Source: Acanthochromis polyacanthus
Lineage: Eukaryota; Chordata; Actinopteri; Pomacentridae
Length of the DNA: 64,000 nucleotides
Reading direction: 5' to 3'
NCBI RefSeq assembly: GCF_021347895.1
Contig: NC_067113.1
Span: 44,183,474 to 44,247,473, forward strand
Shown: piece after piece, positions 11,172 through 21,459 of the stretch
How positions within the stretch are numbered: the first letter of the stretch is position 1
How the letters are laid out: every line of letters starts with the position of its first letter
The notes under the pieces: model-generated
The model's database searches: none
Told to the model about the DNA's origin: nothing
Seen by the model: only the letters and a program-made list of their open reading frames with translations
Position numbers and translations under genes: made by a program

Positions 11172-12188
11172 CACTTTGACAAACAGGAAATGGAAGATTC
11201 CAAGCAGATTTATAGAAGGGGGAACCGGACTGTACTAAGTGTGGTCGAGTATGGAGGGGTGTTTTGTGGGTTTTTAAGGCTGATAACGATTATTAGTGAG
11301 ACATTTGGAGGAGATATTCATTTGCAGTGAATGAAAGTATTTAAAATCTTAGAGTTAAACTTAGAAGAACACAAACTCCAACAGAAAATTTTGTTGATAC
11401 GATTTTGTTTTGTTTACAGATGTTAAGTTAAAGGAGTTTTATTTGTGACGTAAAACCAATCAAATCACTCCAGAAGATAGAGTGACCACAGCTAGATAAA
11501 GGTTCAGAGCCAAAGTACCGCCATTTTTAAATGGATTTATTACTGTAAATCAGTAAAAACTAAAATACTGATAATCAGTAAATCAGTCAGCCCACAGTTA
11601 CTACAATTCTACAGAGTATGTCTCTTTCCTTTGACTTGTTATTTATACAATATACTATACATATTTTATACTATACTACGTTTGTTTCCTCCTCTGTTGT
11701 TTTCTGGATTGTACTCAGCTCCATGCCTTCGCCCACCCGGCCTCCGTTGACTCGTCCCGCCTGCCATCTCTGGAGCTGAAGCTGGATTGGATCAGACCAA
11801 AGTACCGTCCAGTCACGATGCCAGCTGCCTCTCAAAGGCTCCTTCATCTGGCTGCACTTATTCTGAGGGGAAGCTGAGTTTCAGCAGAACTTTGGAGATG
11901 TGTTCCAGTGGTTGGTGGATGTGTGGGGAGACAGAGAGGAACCTTTGAACTGTTCAGAAAGGAAAACAGGGAACCCATTGGTAGTTTTAGTTTAGGGTGC
12001 TACTGCGGTGTGTTTTTGGGTTTTAAGAGGTGAACAGGAAGAGTTTTTTTTTGTATTGACGATCTTTTACTTTGTTCCTGGTTGGAATGCCCATCAATGT
12101 CAACGTGAAGTTCACTTTTAGTTCTGTTAGTTTATTTTTATTTTACTAACACCCATTTGCCTTTAACCCCTGCATACACTTTTTAAAT
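11172..12188. other. Unassigned non-coding DNA
   Basis: A short more GC-rich stretch at about 11700-11880 could be exonic or part of the same decayed LINE as 12.65-13.08 kb. No frame can be defended. Confidence 0.35.
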
Positions 12189-12590
12189 TGACATATTACC
12201 ATGATGTTTTTTTTGTTTTTGTTTTTTTGTTGTTTTTTAGCAACATATTATAAGAATTTGAACAGTTTTAAAAATTACTATACTTTTACTTGTGCAATGA
12301 ACTATTATTCTTTGGCATTTCTTAGACCACGTATTATACTCTGATGTTTTCTTGAATAACACACTGTTTTGACAATATACTGCACTGACATTTTTTGAAC
12401 CACATATCATACATGACAATTTTAGGCAACATCCTATCATTTTACGCTTTTTGAACCACATAATAATCTATGTTGTTTTTTTTGCTGACATGCTATACTA
12501 TGAAATACAGGCCATACTATGTCATTCTTGAAAAGTATACTATACTTTGACATTTCCTGAACTACATCCTACACTATGGCGTTATACACA
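12189..12590. repeat. Strongly diverged outlier of the 39-bp satellite
   Basis: Recurring motifs of the form 'acatactatactatga' plus T-rich spacers at about 40-base steps (for example near 12310, 12400, 12485 and 12560) recall the unit of the 1-3112 array. Divergence is far higher than in the main array. Confidence 0.55.
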
Positions 12591-12646
12591 GAGTGTTTTG
12601 GTTACATGTTGATTTATAATCTAGATTTTTTTTCTGTTTTGTTTTT

Positions 12647-13085
12647 AGATGGGATTACCACAGACCTGACCGTGAACACCATTGACACCCACCTGAGGGA
12701 GACACTGCCTAAGATCTCCAGGCTGCTTGGTCCTGGTCTTTCTGGTCCTGCTCCAGAACGCCTTCATCAACTACGTCTTCTTTTGAAGAGGCCCTCAGAT
12801 GCTGTAATCTCTGACCTTAAGGAGGAACTGCTACTTTCACTCTGTAACGAGACGGAGGTTATTTTAAAGACCCAGCTCCTGGCTGCTTTGAGTGAAAATT
12901 TAACATCGATAAAAACGGAACTGCAGACAGTTAAATCTGAATTGTCAGTCAGAATTTGAAACATCATATCCGACTCGGGTGTCCTAAAGCACGCTGTGGG
13001 TAAAACAGAAACTTCACTCTCCACATCACCGACGACATCGTCACACTCCAAAGCAGAGCACCCGTCTGCTGAACAGAGAATAATA
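12647..13085 (+). pseudogene. LINE ORF1-like coiled-coil remnant
   Basis: An open frame (to TGA at 12957) encodes a heptad-rich, charged segment (ending ENLTSIKTELQTVKSEL). After a frame change, TDDIVTLQS follows at about 13030. This order resembles the coiled-coil ORF1 proteins of L1-like retrotransposons in fish. An acceptor-like T-rich tract plus TTTTTAG stands immediately before 12649, so a spliced exon is possible, but frameshifts downstream argue for a dead copy. No RNA-binding domain is visible. Confidence 0.4.
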
Positions 13086-14180
13086 AACTGCTGAAACAGT
13101 TGGTCTGTCCTTCTGTAAGTGAAAGCTAAACAGGAAGTGGTTCATTGAGGATGTCGTCCATTCAGTCTCCTTCTTCACAACCAGATGAGGTTTTCCTTCT
13201 GTTGGCTTCCCTCAGAACATCCTCACAGTGAACAAGAGACACCTGAGATGAAGAGATGTCACAGTATCAGCATCAGCAGCAGAGGTTCATTTTAAAGTAT
13301 CCCTGGAAAGATTTCCTCTGTCATATATATTTTCCAAGCACTGAAAGACAGAAAGGCCTGTAGTCACTTTAGCTTTAGAGGAGAGGATTTTATTATCCAG
13401 CTTATCTGTGCTGTAATTCAAATGTAATAACTGTAGTGTTTATCATTACTTTGGACATATTCTGGGAGGTTATTTTTCCAGTCCACACTGCAGGAATATG
13501 TACTACAACATGTGAATCAGTCATTAAACAATGTAACCAGTTAGAGAGTAGATTTACTGTTTTCTCCAGTTTAACTTCAGAGACTCAGCAGATATTCAGG
13601 ACTACTGACAACACAGAACCTTAACCTTACTGTTTTAATCACATTTTCTAAATGTTACAATAATGTGAACCTGCGTCTCCATGAACAGTTTTATTAACTA
13701 AAGGCACCACATTACAGTAACACAACACACTTCAGCTGTTTACATGAAACTCCACATCGTTAGCTTCATGTTACGTTAGCTTTCATCAGGCTACGACTGA
13801 GCAGCTAGCTCGGTTAGCATTGCTAAGATTAAAACTAATATTTACCGGATGCTAACTCTCTTCTCTGGTCAACACACACTAAAATAAACTCCACCAACAT
13901 CTGGAGTGCATGGCACACATTATATCTGACACTAAAGCTGCATATGAAGTGCATTAAAAGCGGCACCGATAAGAAAATAAACACTTACCGACCAATCAGA
14001 GTCCTTTCAGTGTCTGCTGGTAGAATCAGCCGAAGGTAGAAAACTGGTTAAAACAAGCCGACAGGAAGAAAAACTGTCTGTGGAAAAGGTTCTGCTGCTC
14101 CACCGATAAATAAACCAACAGTTATTATATCAGAATTAATCCAAACGAGGATAACAGAGTCTCTGCTACCTCCTCCGTAG
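13086..14180. other. Unassigned non-coding DNA
   Basis: No recognised repeat or gene. At about 13990 the minus strand has an inverted-CCAAT-like GATTGG followed by a donor-like GTAAGTG. This could mark a non-coding first exon going left but is unsupported otherwise. Confidence 0.35.
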
Positions 14181-14184
14181 ACTG

Positions 14185-14395
14185 TTGATCTTTATATACA
14201 GTCTATGGCTCCTCCATGGGACCTGTCAAATATTCCAGACCGGACTGTCAATCAAGTAGCCCCGCCCCCCGGCTTCGCAAAACTTTAACGCTCTAAGAAA
14301 AAAAAAAACTCAATATTGATTTATTTAAAGATCGGCCAACTGATCTCTCATTTTGACTATGAAAACTAACGAAAAAAAAATACAGTCTATGCACA
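14185..14395. repeat. MITE-like repeat with 'tacagtctatg' ends
   Basis: The segment is bracketed by two direct copies of tacagtctatg (about 14197 and 14381). The motif catagactgtatata is, to my knowledge, a very common repeat terminus in teleost genomes. A similar motif recurs at 39629 without its partner. Confidence 0.45.
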
Positions 14396-14872
14396 GTACT
14401 CTGTTTGGCTCCACACTTGCTGATGACCACTTCCGGTCTCAGAAAATGAAAAAACGGACCTTTTTTTCGTTTTTGACTCTTACTGATTTTATTTTCTTGT
14501 TATTGTAAATATAAAATGAAAATCAAAGCATTTTTAAAATTTCATGAGCACATTGTGTTATACTGTGAATGACAAACTTGCAGACAACAGTGCAATAATT
14601 ATTCTTTCTTCATGAGGATTAGATAACAGTAATTTGCTTGATATTTGATATTGCAAAAAAGGACATTGTGATGTTGTAAAGAATTGTGTTGTATATTAGC
14701 CTTTTAACTGATGTTCTCATATTCGTGAAATTTAAGTTGTGATGGAACTGTTTCCTTGCAGAGGAAAAAGAGATGATAGTGTTATGAGAAAATGCAGCAC
14801 CTTTTATTTTATTTTTTTAATTTTTAAAAATCTAATATTTTTATTTCTTCTTTCATTTCATTTTTAAGGTTT
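14396..14872. other. Unassigned AT-rich DNA
   Basis: Nothing recognised. Confidence 0.4.
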
Positions 14873-14886
14873 GGATATCCTTGAAC

Positions 14887-15118
14887 CACTCCGGCTTCCT
14901 CCCACAGTCCAAAAACATGCTGAGGTTAATTGATAACTCTAAATTGCCCGTAGGTGTGAATGTGAGAGTGATTGTTTGTCTGTATATGTAGCCCTGTGAC
15001 AGACTGGCCACCTGTCCAGGGTGTACCCTGCCTTCGCCCAAGTCAGCGGGAATAGGCTCCAGCACCCCCCGCGACCCTAGTGAGGATAAAGCGGTGTATA
15101 GAGAATGGATAGATGGAT
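14887..15118 (+). mobile_element. 5'-truncated SINE/L2-type retroelement tail
   Basis: Carries the teleost SINE/LINE 3' module: cttcctcccacagtcc, tgtagccctgtgacagactgg, cacctgtccagggtgtacc, a 'gcgaccctagtgaggataaagcgg' stretch, and a GGATGGAT-type tail. It is flanked by a 14-bp exact target duplication ggatatccttgaac (14873-14886 and 15119-15132). The 5' head is missing, so this is a truncated reverse-transcription product. Confidence 0.85.
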
Positions 15119-15132
15119 GGATATCCTTGAAC

Positions 15133-16185
15133 ATTTATTTGAACAGAATGTAGATTCTGATATTGTTGTAAATAATAATGTTGGAGATATGCACTCATGT
15201 TGGAATAAATCCTCATTGTGAAGCAACCCTTACTTGCACTGAATTGGAAATATTTTAGAAAAACACACTGAATTACAAGACAAGTCTAGAATTACATGAT
15301 TTTAATAGTAATAAGTCATGATCTAAAGTGGGTCGCTCTGAGGCATGAAAGTCCAGGGCTGAAAATGAGTCCCACTCCGGCCTTGCTGACAGCTATGCAG
15401 AAGAAAACATTGCTTTTACAGTTATAATCCCTCCTAAAAATAAAACAGGAGCAGCCTGTCAGGATTTTTATCTTCCATAACTCTGACTCAGCTTCCTCCA
15501 CCAAGAGACAAATCATGTCTCCCACAAGAACAAGAGCTAGAGCACTTAATATTGTAATTTTTTATTTAACACACAGTCATCACACCATTACAGCCGACTC
15601 CTCAGGTCAGAATCACATGAAGTCACAACTGATGAACAACTAAAGCTCAATGTTCTTGAAACGCTGAGTGAGTTTAATGAAAACTCTGGGTTTTAATGTT
15701 TTGGAGAAAGAGCGAGAGAGGTAACTTTATACGTTACCATGGCAACTGACTGCAAAACTAATCTGCTGGCAGGTTTTCTCCAACAAACTTTTTCTCTGAC
15801 CCCCCGCCTCCTGCTGAGCGTTAAGGAGCTGTATGGCACTCCGTTTCATTCCTTCATTCACAGAGTCGATATCAAAGTATGTATCAGAAGGACTTCATTT
15901 GCAGACATTGCTGTCTTTAGGAACACCTAAATAGATATTAGATTGTAACTTATCAGTTGCCTTTGTGAGGATGGAGACAGCAATCTTTCCAAGTCGTAGA
16001 ACCATCCTCTGCTCAGAATGAAATCTATAGATTGTCCTTGATAACACTGTGACTCTGTAGACATGAAGGCAGCTGTCAGGTTGTCAGCTAAAACATTTAC
16101 AGTAACACTATCTGTATGAAGCAAATAAGACACTGATTAAAACATGGAATCATGTTGGAGAATAGGTAAATATTTCTGAGTGGAA
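15133..16185. other. Unassigned non-coding DNA
   Basis: Several open frames of 60-70 codons on both strands overlap each other and show no family features. No supported gene. Confidence 0.4.
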
Positions 16186-16450
16186 TTCAAGTTTCAAGAC
16201 TATCTTTATTGTCCCACCAGAGATATTTGTTTTGCATAAAGTAATACAAAGGGACAACAATAAATAACAACTAATGTAGAACAAATACAGATGTGACAAG
16301 GTAGAGCAAAGATGCAGCCACAGTGCTAATATCCATTGAGCAACTCAATAGCAGTAGGGATAAAAGAGACTTGGAGTCTTTTAGTCCTCAAATCAGTTGT
16401 CTTGAAATGACGGTCAGAGGGCAACAGCTTAAAGGTCGTGTATTGTGTCC
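16186..16450 (+). repeat. Interspersed repeat, probably a LINE 3' region
   Basis: The order 'tttattgtccc', 'gggacaacaataaat', 'agcagtagggataaaagagact', 'tgacggtcagagggcaacagctt' resembles a widespread fish LINE-derived repeat that I recall. The assignment is from memory; no terminal features are visible. Confidence 0.4.
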
Positions 16451-16838
16451 ATTTCCAGCAAATAAAAGTCTCACATGGCTCCAGAATGTTTCATCTCAAA
16501 ATACTGTCAAGTTGGTTCATTTATCAGTTCTGGTTTTACCACCATACTAAACAGGCTGTTTCAGTCTCTAGCTTAAAATCCAACTGACCACGCCCCCTTC
16601 AGGAAAAAGACTCTCTCTGTGTCTGTGATTGGCATTACAGACCACAGCAGTTGACAAGAAAATGAGTAAAACCCAGGACTTTTTTTTAGTTGTCACTGTC
16701 TTTCTGAGTGATTATTTGACCTGAAAATGTTACCAAATTCATAGCACAGTCGTTTTTAACTCAATGATAAATTTGTCACACAAATCCTCAACATTACGGC
16801 AATAAACTCGCTATTTTCGCAGTACTGAAGTGTGGTAG

Positions 16839-17147
16839 GCCTGCACAGTGGCTTGGTGGTGAGCAGCTAGAAGATCCCTGGTTCACGTCCTGGCCTTCTC
16901 AGGATCTTTCTGCATGGACGCGTGAGTTTTCTCCAAGTACTCCAGCTTCCTTAGTCCAAAAACATGCTGAAGTTTACTGGTAATTCTAAATTGTCAGTAG
17001 GTGTGAAGGTGAGTGTTTGTCTGTATATGTAGCCCTGTGATAGACTGGTGACCTGTCCAGGGTGTCCCCTACCTTCGTCCTAAGTCCGCTGGGATAGACT
17101 AAGGGGCTTAATGAGGATTAAGCAGTGTGTAGATAACGGATGGACGA
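16839..17147 (+). mobile_element. Near-full-length tRNA-headed SINE
   Basis: Starts with the tRNA-like head (cctgcacagtgg, then a degraded B box ctggttcacgtcc), followed by the same body and tail as the 14.9-kb copy (ccagcttcct, aaaaacatgctgaag, tgtagccctgtgatagactgg, cctgtccagggtgtccc). It is flanked by a 13-bp target duplication with one mismatch (tgaagtgtggtag at 16826-16838 and tgaactgtggtag at 17148-17160). It is older or more mutated than the 14.9-kb copy. Confidence 0.85.
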
Positions 17148-17254
17148 TGAACTGTGGTAGATATGTGCATAGAGAGCAGGAGAGAAGTAAACATCAGTCA
17201 ATATGAAAACACAGCAACTCTGCCAGTTTGTGCTTACTGCTGGTCTTATAGTTT

Positions 17255-17599
17255 CTAACATTTCTGTTTGTCCTTCAGCATAAGAACAGAGTTCTGACTT
17301 GTGGGCATTCGATTAAAGCTAATGGTAACACTAGCCACATTAGTTGCACAATGCAGTAAGACTAAGAACCTTTCCCATAGTTGTGTGGACATGCTATTAA
17401 ATATAAAAGTACTCCCATGGCTCTTTAGTTCCTCCAATGCTGGGAGTGCATGAAGACTCTTGTGTTTGCTCTTGCAGCCAACAGCAGAACATTCAGTGTT
17501 TTGCTTGTCACCAAGTCCTTTTAGAGTTAGTAGAAGCGACTCTAGAAAGTACATAAACCTGGAGAACTGTGGGGCAGCTGCTCTTTCTAAATGACTCAC
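17255..17599 (-). pseudogene. Decayed THAP-like zinc-finger segment
   Basis: The minus-strand frame contains CSAVGCKSKHKSLHALPALE followed by ELKSHGSTFIF and, further on, LMLKD. I recall this order from fish THAP domains: a Cys pair, then 'W..FIF', then 'L.LKDGAVP'. The expected Trp is Gly here, and the second metal pair (Cys-x2-His) is not preserved. The frame stays open for 114 codons although the domain is damaged. THAP domains are found both in host genes and in P-element-like and Kolobok transposons; I cannot tell which gave rise to this. Confidence 0.4.
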
Positions 17600-18962
17600 C
17601 TAGAAACACTGAGCAGTTTGTAAAGCTGGGTGGTAATTTTGTTGATGGTGGGTTGAAGAAATGGCAATAATAATATTCTCACATTGTACATTTTATACCT
17701 ACTAGTTGTGGAATTATACAGAGCACAATAAAATGACATTTTCACCATATGGTATGATTAAGCTCCCTATAGAGTGGATTGTCAGAATCTTCCTGTTACA
17801 AATGACCAAGAGCTTCTCCAGACACCTTTCACAGACGTTACTGACCATTCTAACAAAATTTCCAAATATGCTCTTATTTGACAATTTAAGTTTCCAAGCC
17901 AGGCACTCATACAAAAGGTTAAAACAAACTGAATGACACTTGTGTTAAGGACAACCGTCGTATTGACAAAAACATTAAAAACTTAATTTTCCTCTGGAAA
18001 AAAGTTTTTGCCCGACCTCTTTAAGGGTCGCACCGACATTGGATACGCAGTTTGTTATCAAGAACAGTAGCCATATATATACAATTGTTCAGTGTCAACA
18101 CCTTTTTGGCAGCAGGTTAGGTGGTTACTTTTGAAATCGATGATCATGTCTTTAGTTTTTGACACATTTTGATGGGAAAAAAGACTCATGAGACCGAGCC
18201 ACAAAGTCATCCACCGCCGGCCCAGGGTGACTGTGGTGCAGCTGAAGCACCTTTAACATTCTGAAACTGGACTGGATGTAGTTTAAAAATGCCTAGGCTG
18301 AATACAAATATAGTCATTAAATGCTATTAAGCCAGAATTTGAAATAGACAACAACAAATCTACTTGCAGTTTGAACCCAGAGACCTTTTTTTCAGCTGAA
18401 AATGACCAAAATTATTATTACTGGGTGACACAACAACCTGTTTGATCCATTTTTTCCTCTTCTGTCAGCTGCATTTAATCACTGTCAGATTACAGATTAA
18501 AAAAAAAAAATGAAAACGTAGAAACTGAATGTCATCTGCAGCCAACTAATTCCAGCTTTTTAGAAGTTGGGTAAACAGTAAATATGAGAACAACTTATTG
18601 ACTCCTTCTTTCCACTTCTGTTTTTAAACTAAATATCAAGGTCAGCAATGATATGCATTCATATTTGTAACATTGTTGCATTATAAAGGAGGCTTTGCTC
18701 TTAAGTTACCCGTTGTCATGGCAAATTTCAGTACTGGAGCCCATTTGATAATGACTTGAAAATAAAACAAATATCTAGGAGTGAACATACTAAAATGAAC
18801 TACATGTGATCAGCTTTTCTGGAATGAAAAAGTCATTAAGTCAGACAAAGTTAGACTTTGTTTAACCTGCTTTCTTAAACTGTGTTTTCTGTTTATTTAT
18901 TGTCTTTCTATCACTCCGACATTTTATTTAATATTTGTCATAGCAGCAACAAAAGAGAAAAA
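17600..18962. other. Unassigned non-coding DNA
   Basis: No gene or transposon recognised up to the TA target of the mariner element at 18963. Confidence 0.4.
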
Positions 18963-19083
18963 TACAAGGTGTCCATAAAGCCTCTTTAAAGTTTTAAGAA
19001 TTTATTACAAAGGCAGTTATAAGATATCTTACCCAGATTTGTTTTGGTGTAATCAGTGATTGTCAGAGTTTTTTCTACCTCAT

Positions 19084-19658
19084 TTAATACACCTCTATAT
19101 GGGCACCATTAGTTGCACAAAGCACATCAAGACGGTACTCGATTTCCTGCCATGTTTGCTGTAGCACAGCCTCATCAGTGGTGGCAGTGGCATCAGAAAT
19201 CTCTTGCTTCAAGTCAGTAATGTCCCGTATCTTTGTTTGATACATGATATCTTTAACATAACCCCATAGAGAGAAGTCCATCCATTATCCTCACTAGGGT
19301 CGCAGGGGGTGCTGGAGTCTATCTCAGCTGACTCGGGCGAAGGCAGGGGACACCCTGGACAGGTCGCCAGTCTGTCGCAGGGCTACATATACAGACAGAC
19401 AATCACACTCACACCTACGGGCAACTTAGAGTAACCAATTAACCTCAGCATATTTCTGGACAGGGAGAACATGCAAACTCCATGCAAAAAGATCCCAGGC
19501 CGGGATTTGAACCGGGGATCTTCTTGCTGCAAGGCGAAAGTGCTGACCAGTACTCCACTGTGCAGCTTGAGAGAAGTCCAAGGGAGTGAGATCTGGTGAA
19601 CGTGGTGGTTAAGGAATTGGTCCATCCTTCCAATCCACCGGTCTGAGGAGCAGCCATT
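19084..19658 (-). pseudogene. Mariner-family transposase C-terminal remnant, split by a SINE
   Basis: Reading leftwards, the minus strand encodes WIGRMDQF, then after a frame change PPRSPDLTPLDFSLWGYVKD and a tail ending ATNGAHIEVY with stop at 19084. SPDLTPLD is the region of the third catalytic Asp in this IS630/mariner branch, and 'ATNGAHIEVY' is a usual C-terminus. The SINE at 19281-19568 sits between 'SPDLTPLDFSL' and 'WGYVKD'. The target duplication repeats the DFSL codons on both sides. Dead copy; the N-terminal DNA-binding part and first catalytic residues are absent. Confidence 0.75.
19281..19568 (-). mobile_element. tRNA-headed SINE nested in the mariner element
   Basis: Flanked by an exact 12-bp target duplication gagagaagtcca (19269-19280 and 19569-19580). 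On the minus strand it begins aagctgcacagtgg, has a perfect B box GGTTCAAATCC, and carries the body and 'ccctagtgaggataatggatgga' tail of the 14.9- and 16.8-kb copies. An internal block around 'actccggcttcctcccacag' is missing relative to them. Confidence 0.9.
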
Positions 19659-19840
19659 TTTTAGGGCTTCATTTAACAGTACCTCTTTCACCAACAGGAC
19701 ACCTGAAATACACAAGTTCAATGTGATTACAAACTTTAATAAACACTGATTACAATAAAACAAATCTGGTTAAGATGTCTTATCAGCTGCCTTTGTCATA
19801 AATTCTTACAATTGTAAAGAGACTCTATGGACACTCTGTA

Positions 19841-21036
19841 CATTTTTTATTATTTTTTTTGCAGGTGAAAGTACCCCAAGTTTTTTTTTAAATTTTATGT
19901 CAGTAAATCTCAAACATCATGTAAAGACTGTCTGTATGTGTCCACACTGCGTGCTTTAAACACATTTACATAATTCCGCCCCCCGTGAGTCGTTGTAATG
20001 CTTTTAAAACCTACATCGCCTAATATCCATGTGCGTGTGTGCATATGAGCAGACACAGTAAGCAGATTTCACTGTAGCTTTCTGGCCTGAGGGGCAGTTC
20101 TCTAAAAGGGCAGTTATAGTGATCTGCATCACAATTCAGACCCAGACGCATACAGGCACATTCACATGCATAATGAATGTCGAACGCACACACAAATTGA
20201 GCACCAATGCTTACGCCTTGTCAGTATAATGCCTGAAATGCCCTCATCCACCCACCCACAACCACTCATGTATCCGTTATTCCAGCTAGAAATTACAGTC
20301 TTTAACATATTTAGACCCACACACATCCATAAATAGATCTACGCCTTACATACAGTTAAAAAGAAACAATATATAAGAAGTGAAGCAAAAGCATACTGTT
20401 TTCAGCTGTAGGCTGAATGTTGCACGTATATCATTATAATTTAATGCACTTCACACGTTCCACAGTTCAATCAGAATTTGTGTTTCTAAGTCTGAAAAAT
20501 GTCACTGAATAGTTTTAATAGGAGCCATTTCTTCAGGGTCTGTAGGTTATCCAACAGGTTTTTAGTTTTTTTTCCACGAGTTTTGTTTAATCCTGCGAGC
20601 ACAATAAACATAATTCATTCACCTCCATTTCGCAGAGGTGGAAGCAGAAATCTTACAGGCAGATATTACAGCCAAAACCTATCTGCACAGAGAGACACCA
20701 CAGGAGGAACGTTACATGTATTCTTGTGTGTTTTTGTGTATGCGCCGTTTCCACTAAGCAACTAAATACACGGCAGCTGGTTTGATTTATGAAACAGCCC
20801 TTCTAAATTGTCATGTGAGGCAGGATTAGGCTGGAAGAGCGAGCGGGTGTCAATGAGCCAGGTGATTCAGCAGATCATAGCGCCCGGGGTCTCGGCCTTG
20901 GATCATTTTGCAATGCCATAATTTGCAGGTTGTTTTGGAGTAAAGGCACACACACACACAAAGGTCTGACAAAAGGAAGGTCTTAGTTTTGGTGGTTGAG
21001 ATGATTGTTCCACTACCTTTGACAGTGGATGCAGTG
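19841..21036. other. Unassigned non-coding DNA
   Basis: Contains a short (AC)n tract at about 20946-20959. No gene recognised. Confidence 0.4.
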
Positions 21037-21040
21037 GGAA

Positions 21041-21455
21041 CGTCAAGGGTCAGGTAGACGAGAACCCAAAAAGCAGACACCACAGGAGGCAGACTGGAGT
21101 TCAAAACAAGAGTTTATTAAACAAACAAAAAGCTTGACTTACAGGTCCAAGCGAGTGGCGCAGCAGACCAGAGCCCAGGCAGGGTGGCTGAACGGGAGTC
21201 AGCACAAACAACGAACCGGCAGGGACTGATAGAGCAAATGCTCTGATGAGCAGCGCAGCCAGAGGTGCAGCACAGAGGGGGGAGGAGCCGAGAGACAACA
21301 GGGGACAGAAGAGAGAGCAAGGGAGAGATGGCAGAATGAGAGAGAGAGAGAGGAGAAAAGATAAGGAAGCAAAAAGGATGGAGAAAAGAAGGGAGAGTGA
21401 GAGGAGAAGGGAGGAAAGAAGAGGACAGGCAGGGGACCACGGCTAGACTATGACA
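21041..21455 (-). mobile_element. Solo LTR (Gypsy-like guess)
   Basis: On the minus strand the block begins TGTCATAGTCTAGCC and ends CCTGACCCTTGACG, close to the TG...CA form of LTRs. It is flanked by a 4-bp GGAA duplication (21037-21040 and 21456-21459). An AATAAA signal lies on the minus strand near 21115, as expected for the R region. The middle is strongly purine-rich on the plus strand (21300-21430). No internal coding region or second LTR is adjacent, so it looks like a solo LTR. Family assignment is by resemblance only. Confidence 0.6.
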
Positions 21456-21459
21456 GGAA

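Larger units (their letters stand above)
18965..19838 (-). mobile_element. Mariner-type element with about 70-bp inverted ends
   Basis: Flanked by TA on both sides (18963-18964 and 19839-19840). The left end reads CAAGGTGTCCATAAAGCCTC. The reverse complement of the right end reads CAGAGTGTCCATAGAGTCTC, and similarity continues for about 70 bases (taagaattta, acaaaggcag, ataaga.atctta). Without the nested SINE (19281-19568) the element is 586 bp, so most of the transposase gene has been lost. Confidence 0.85.
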
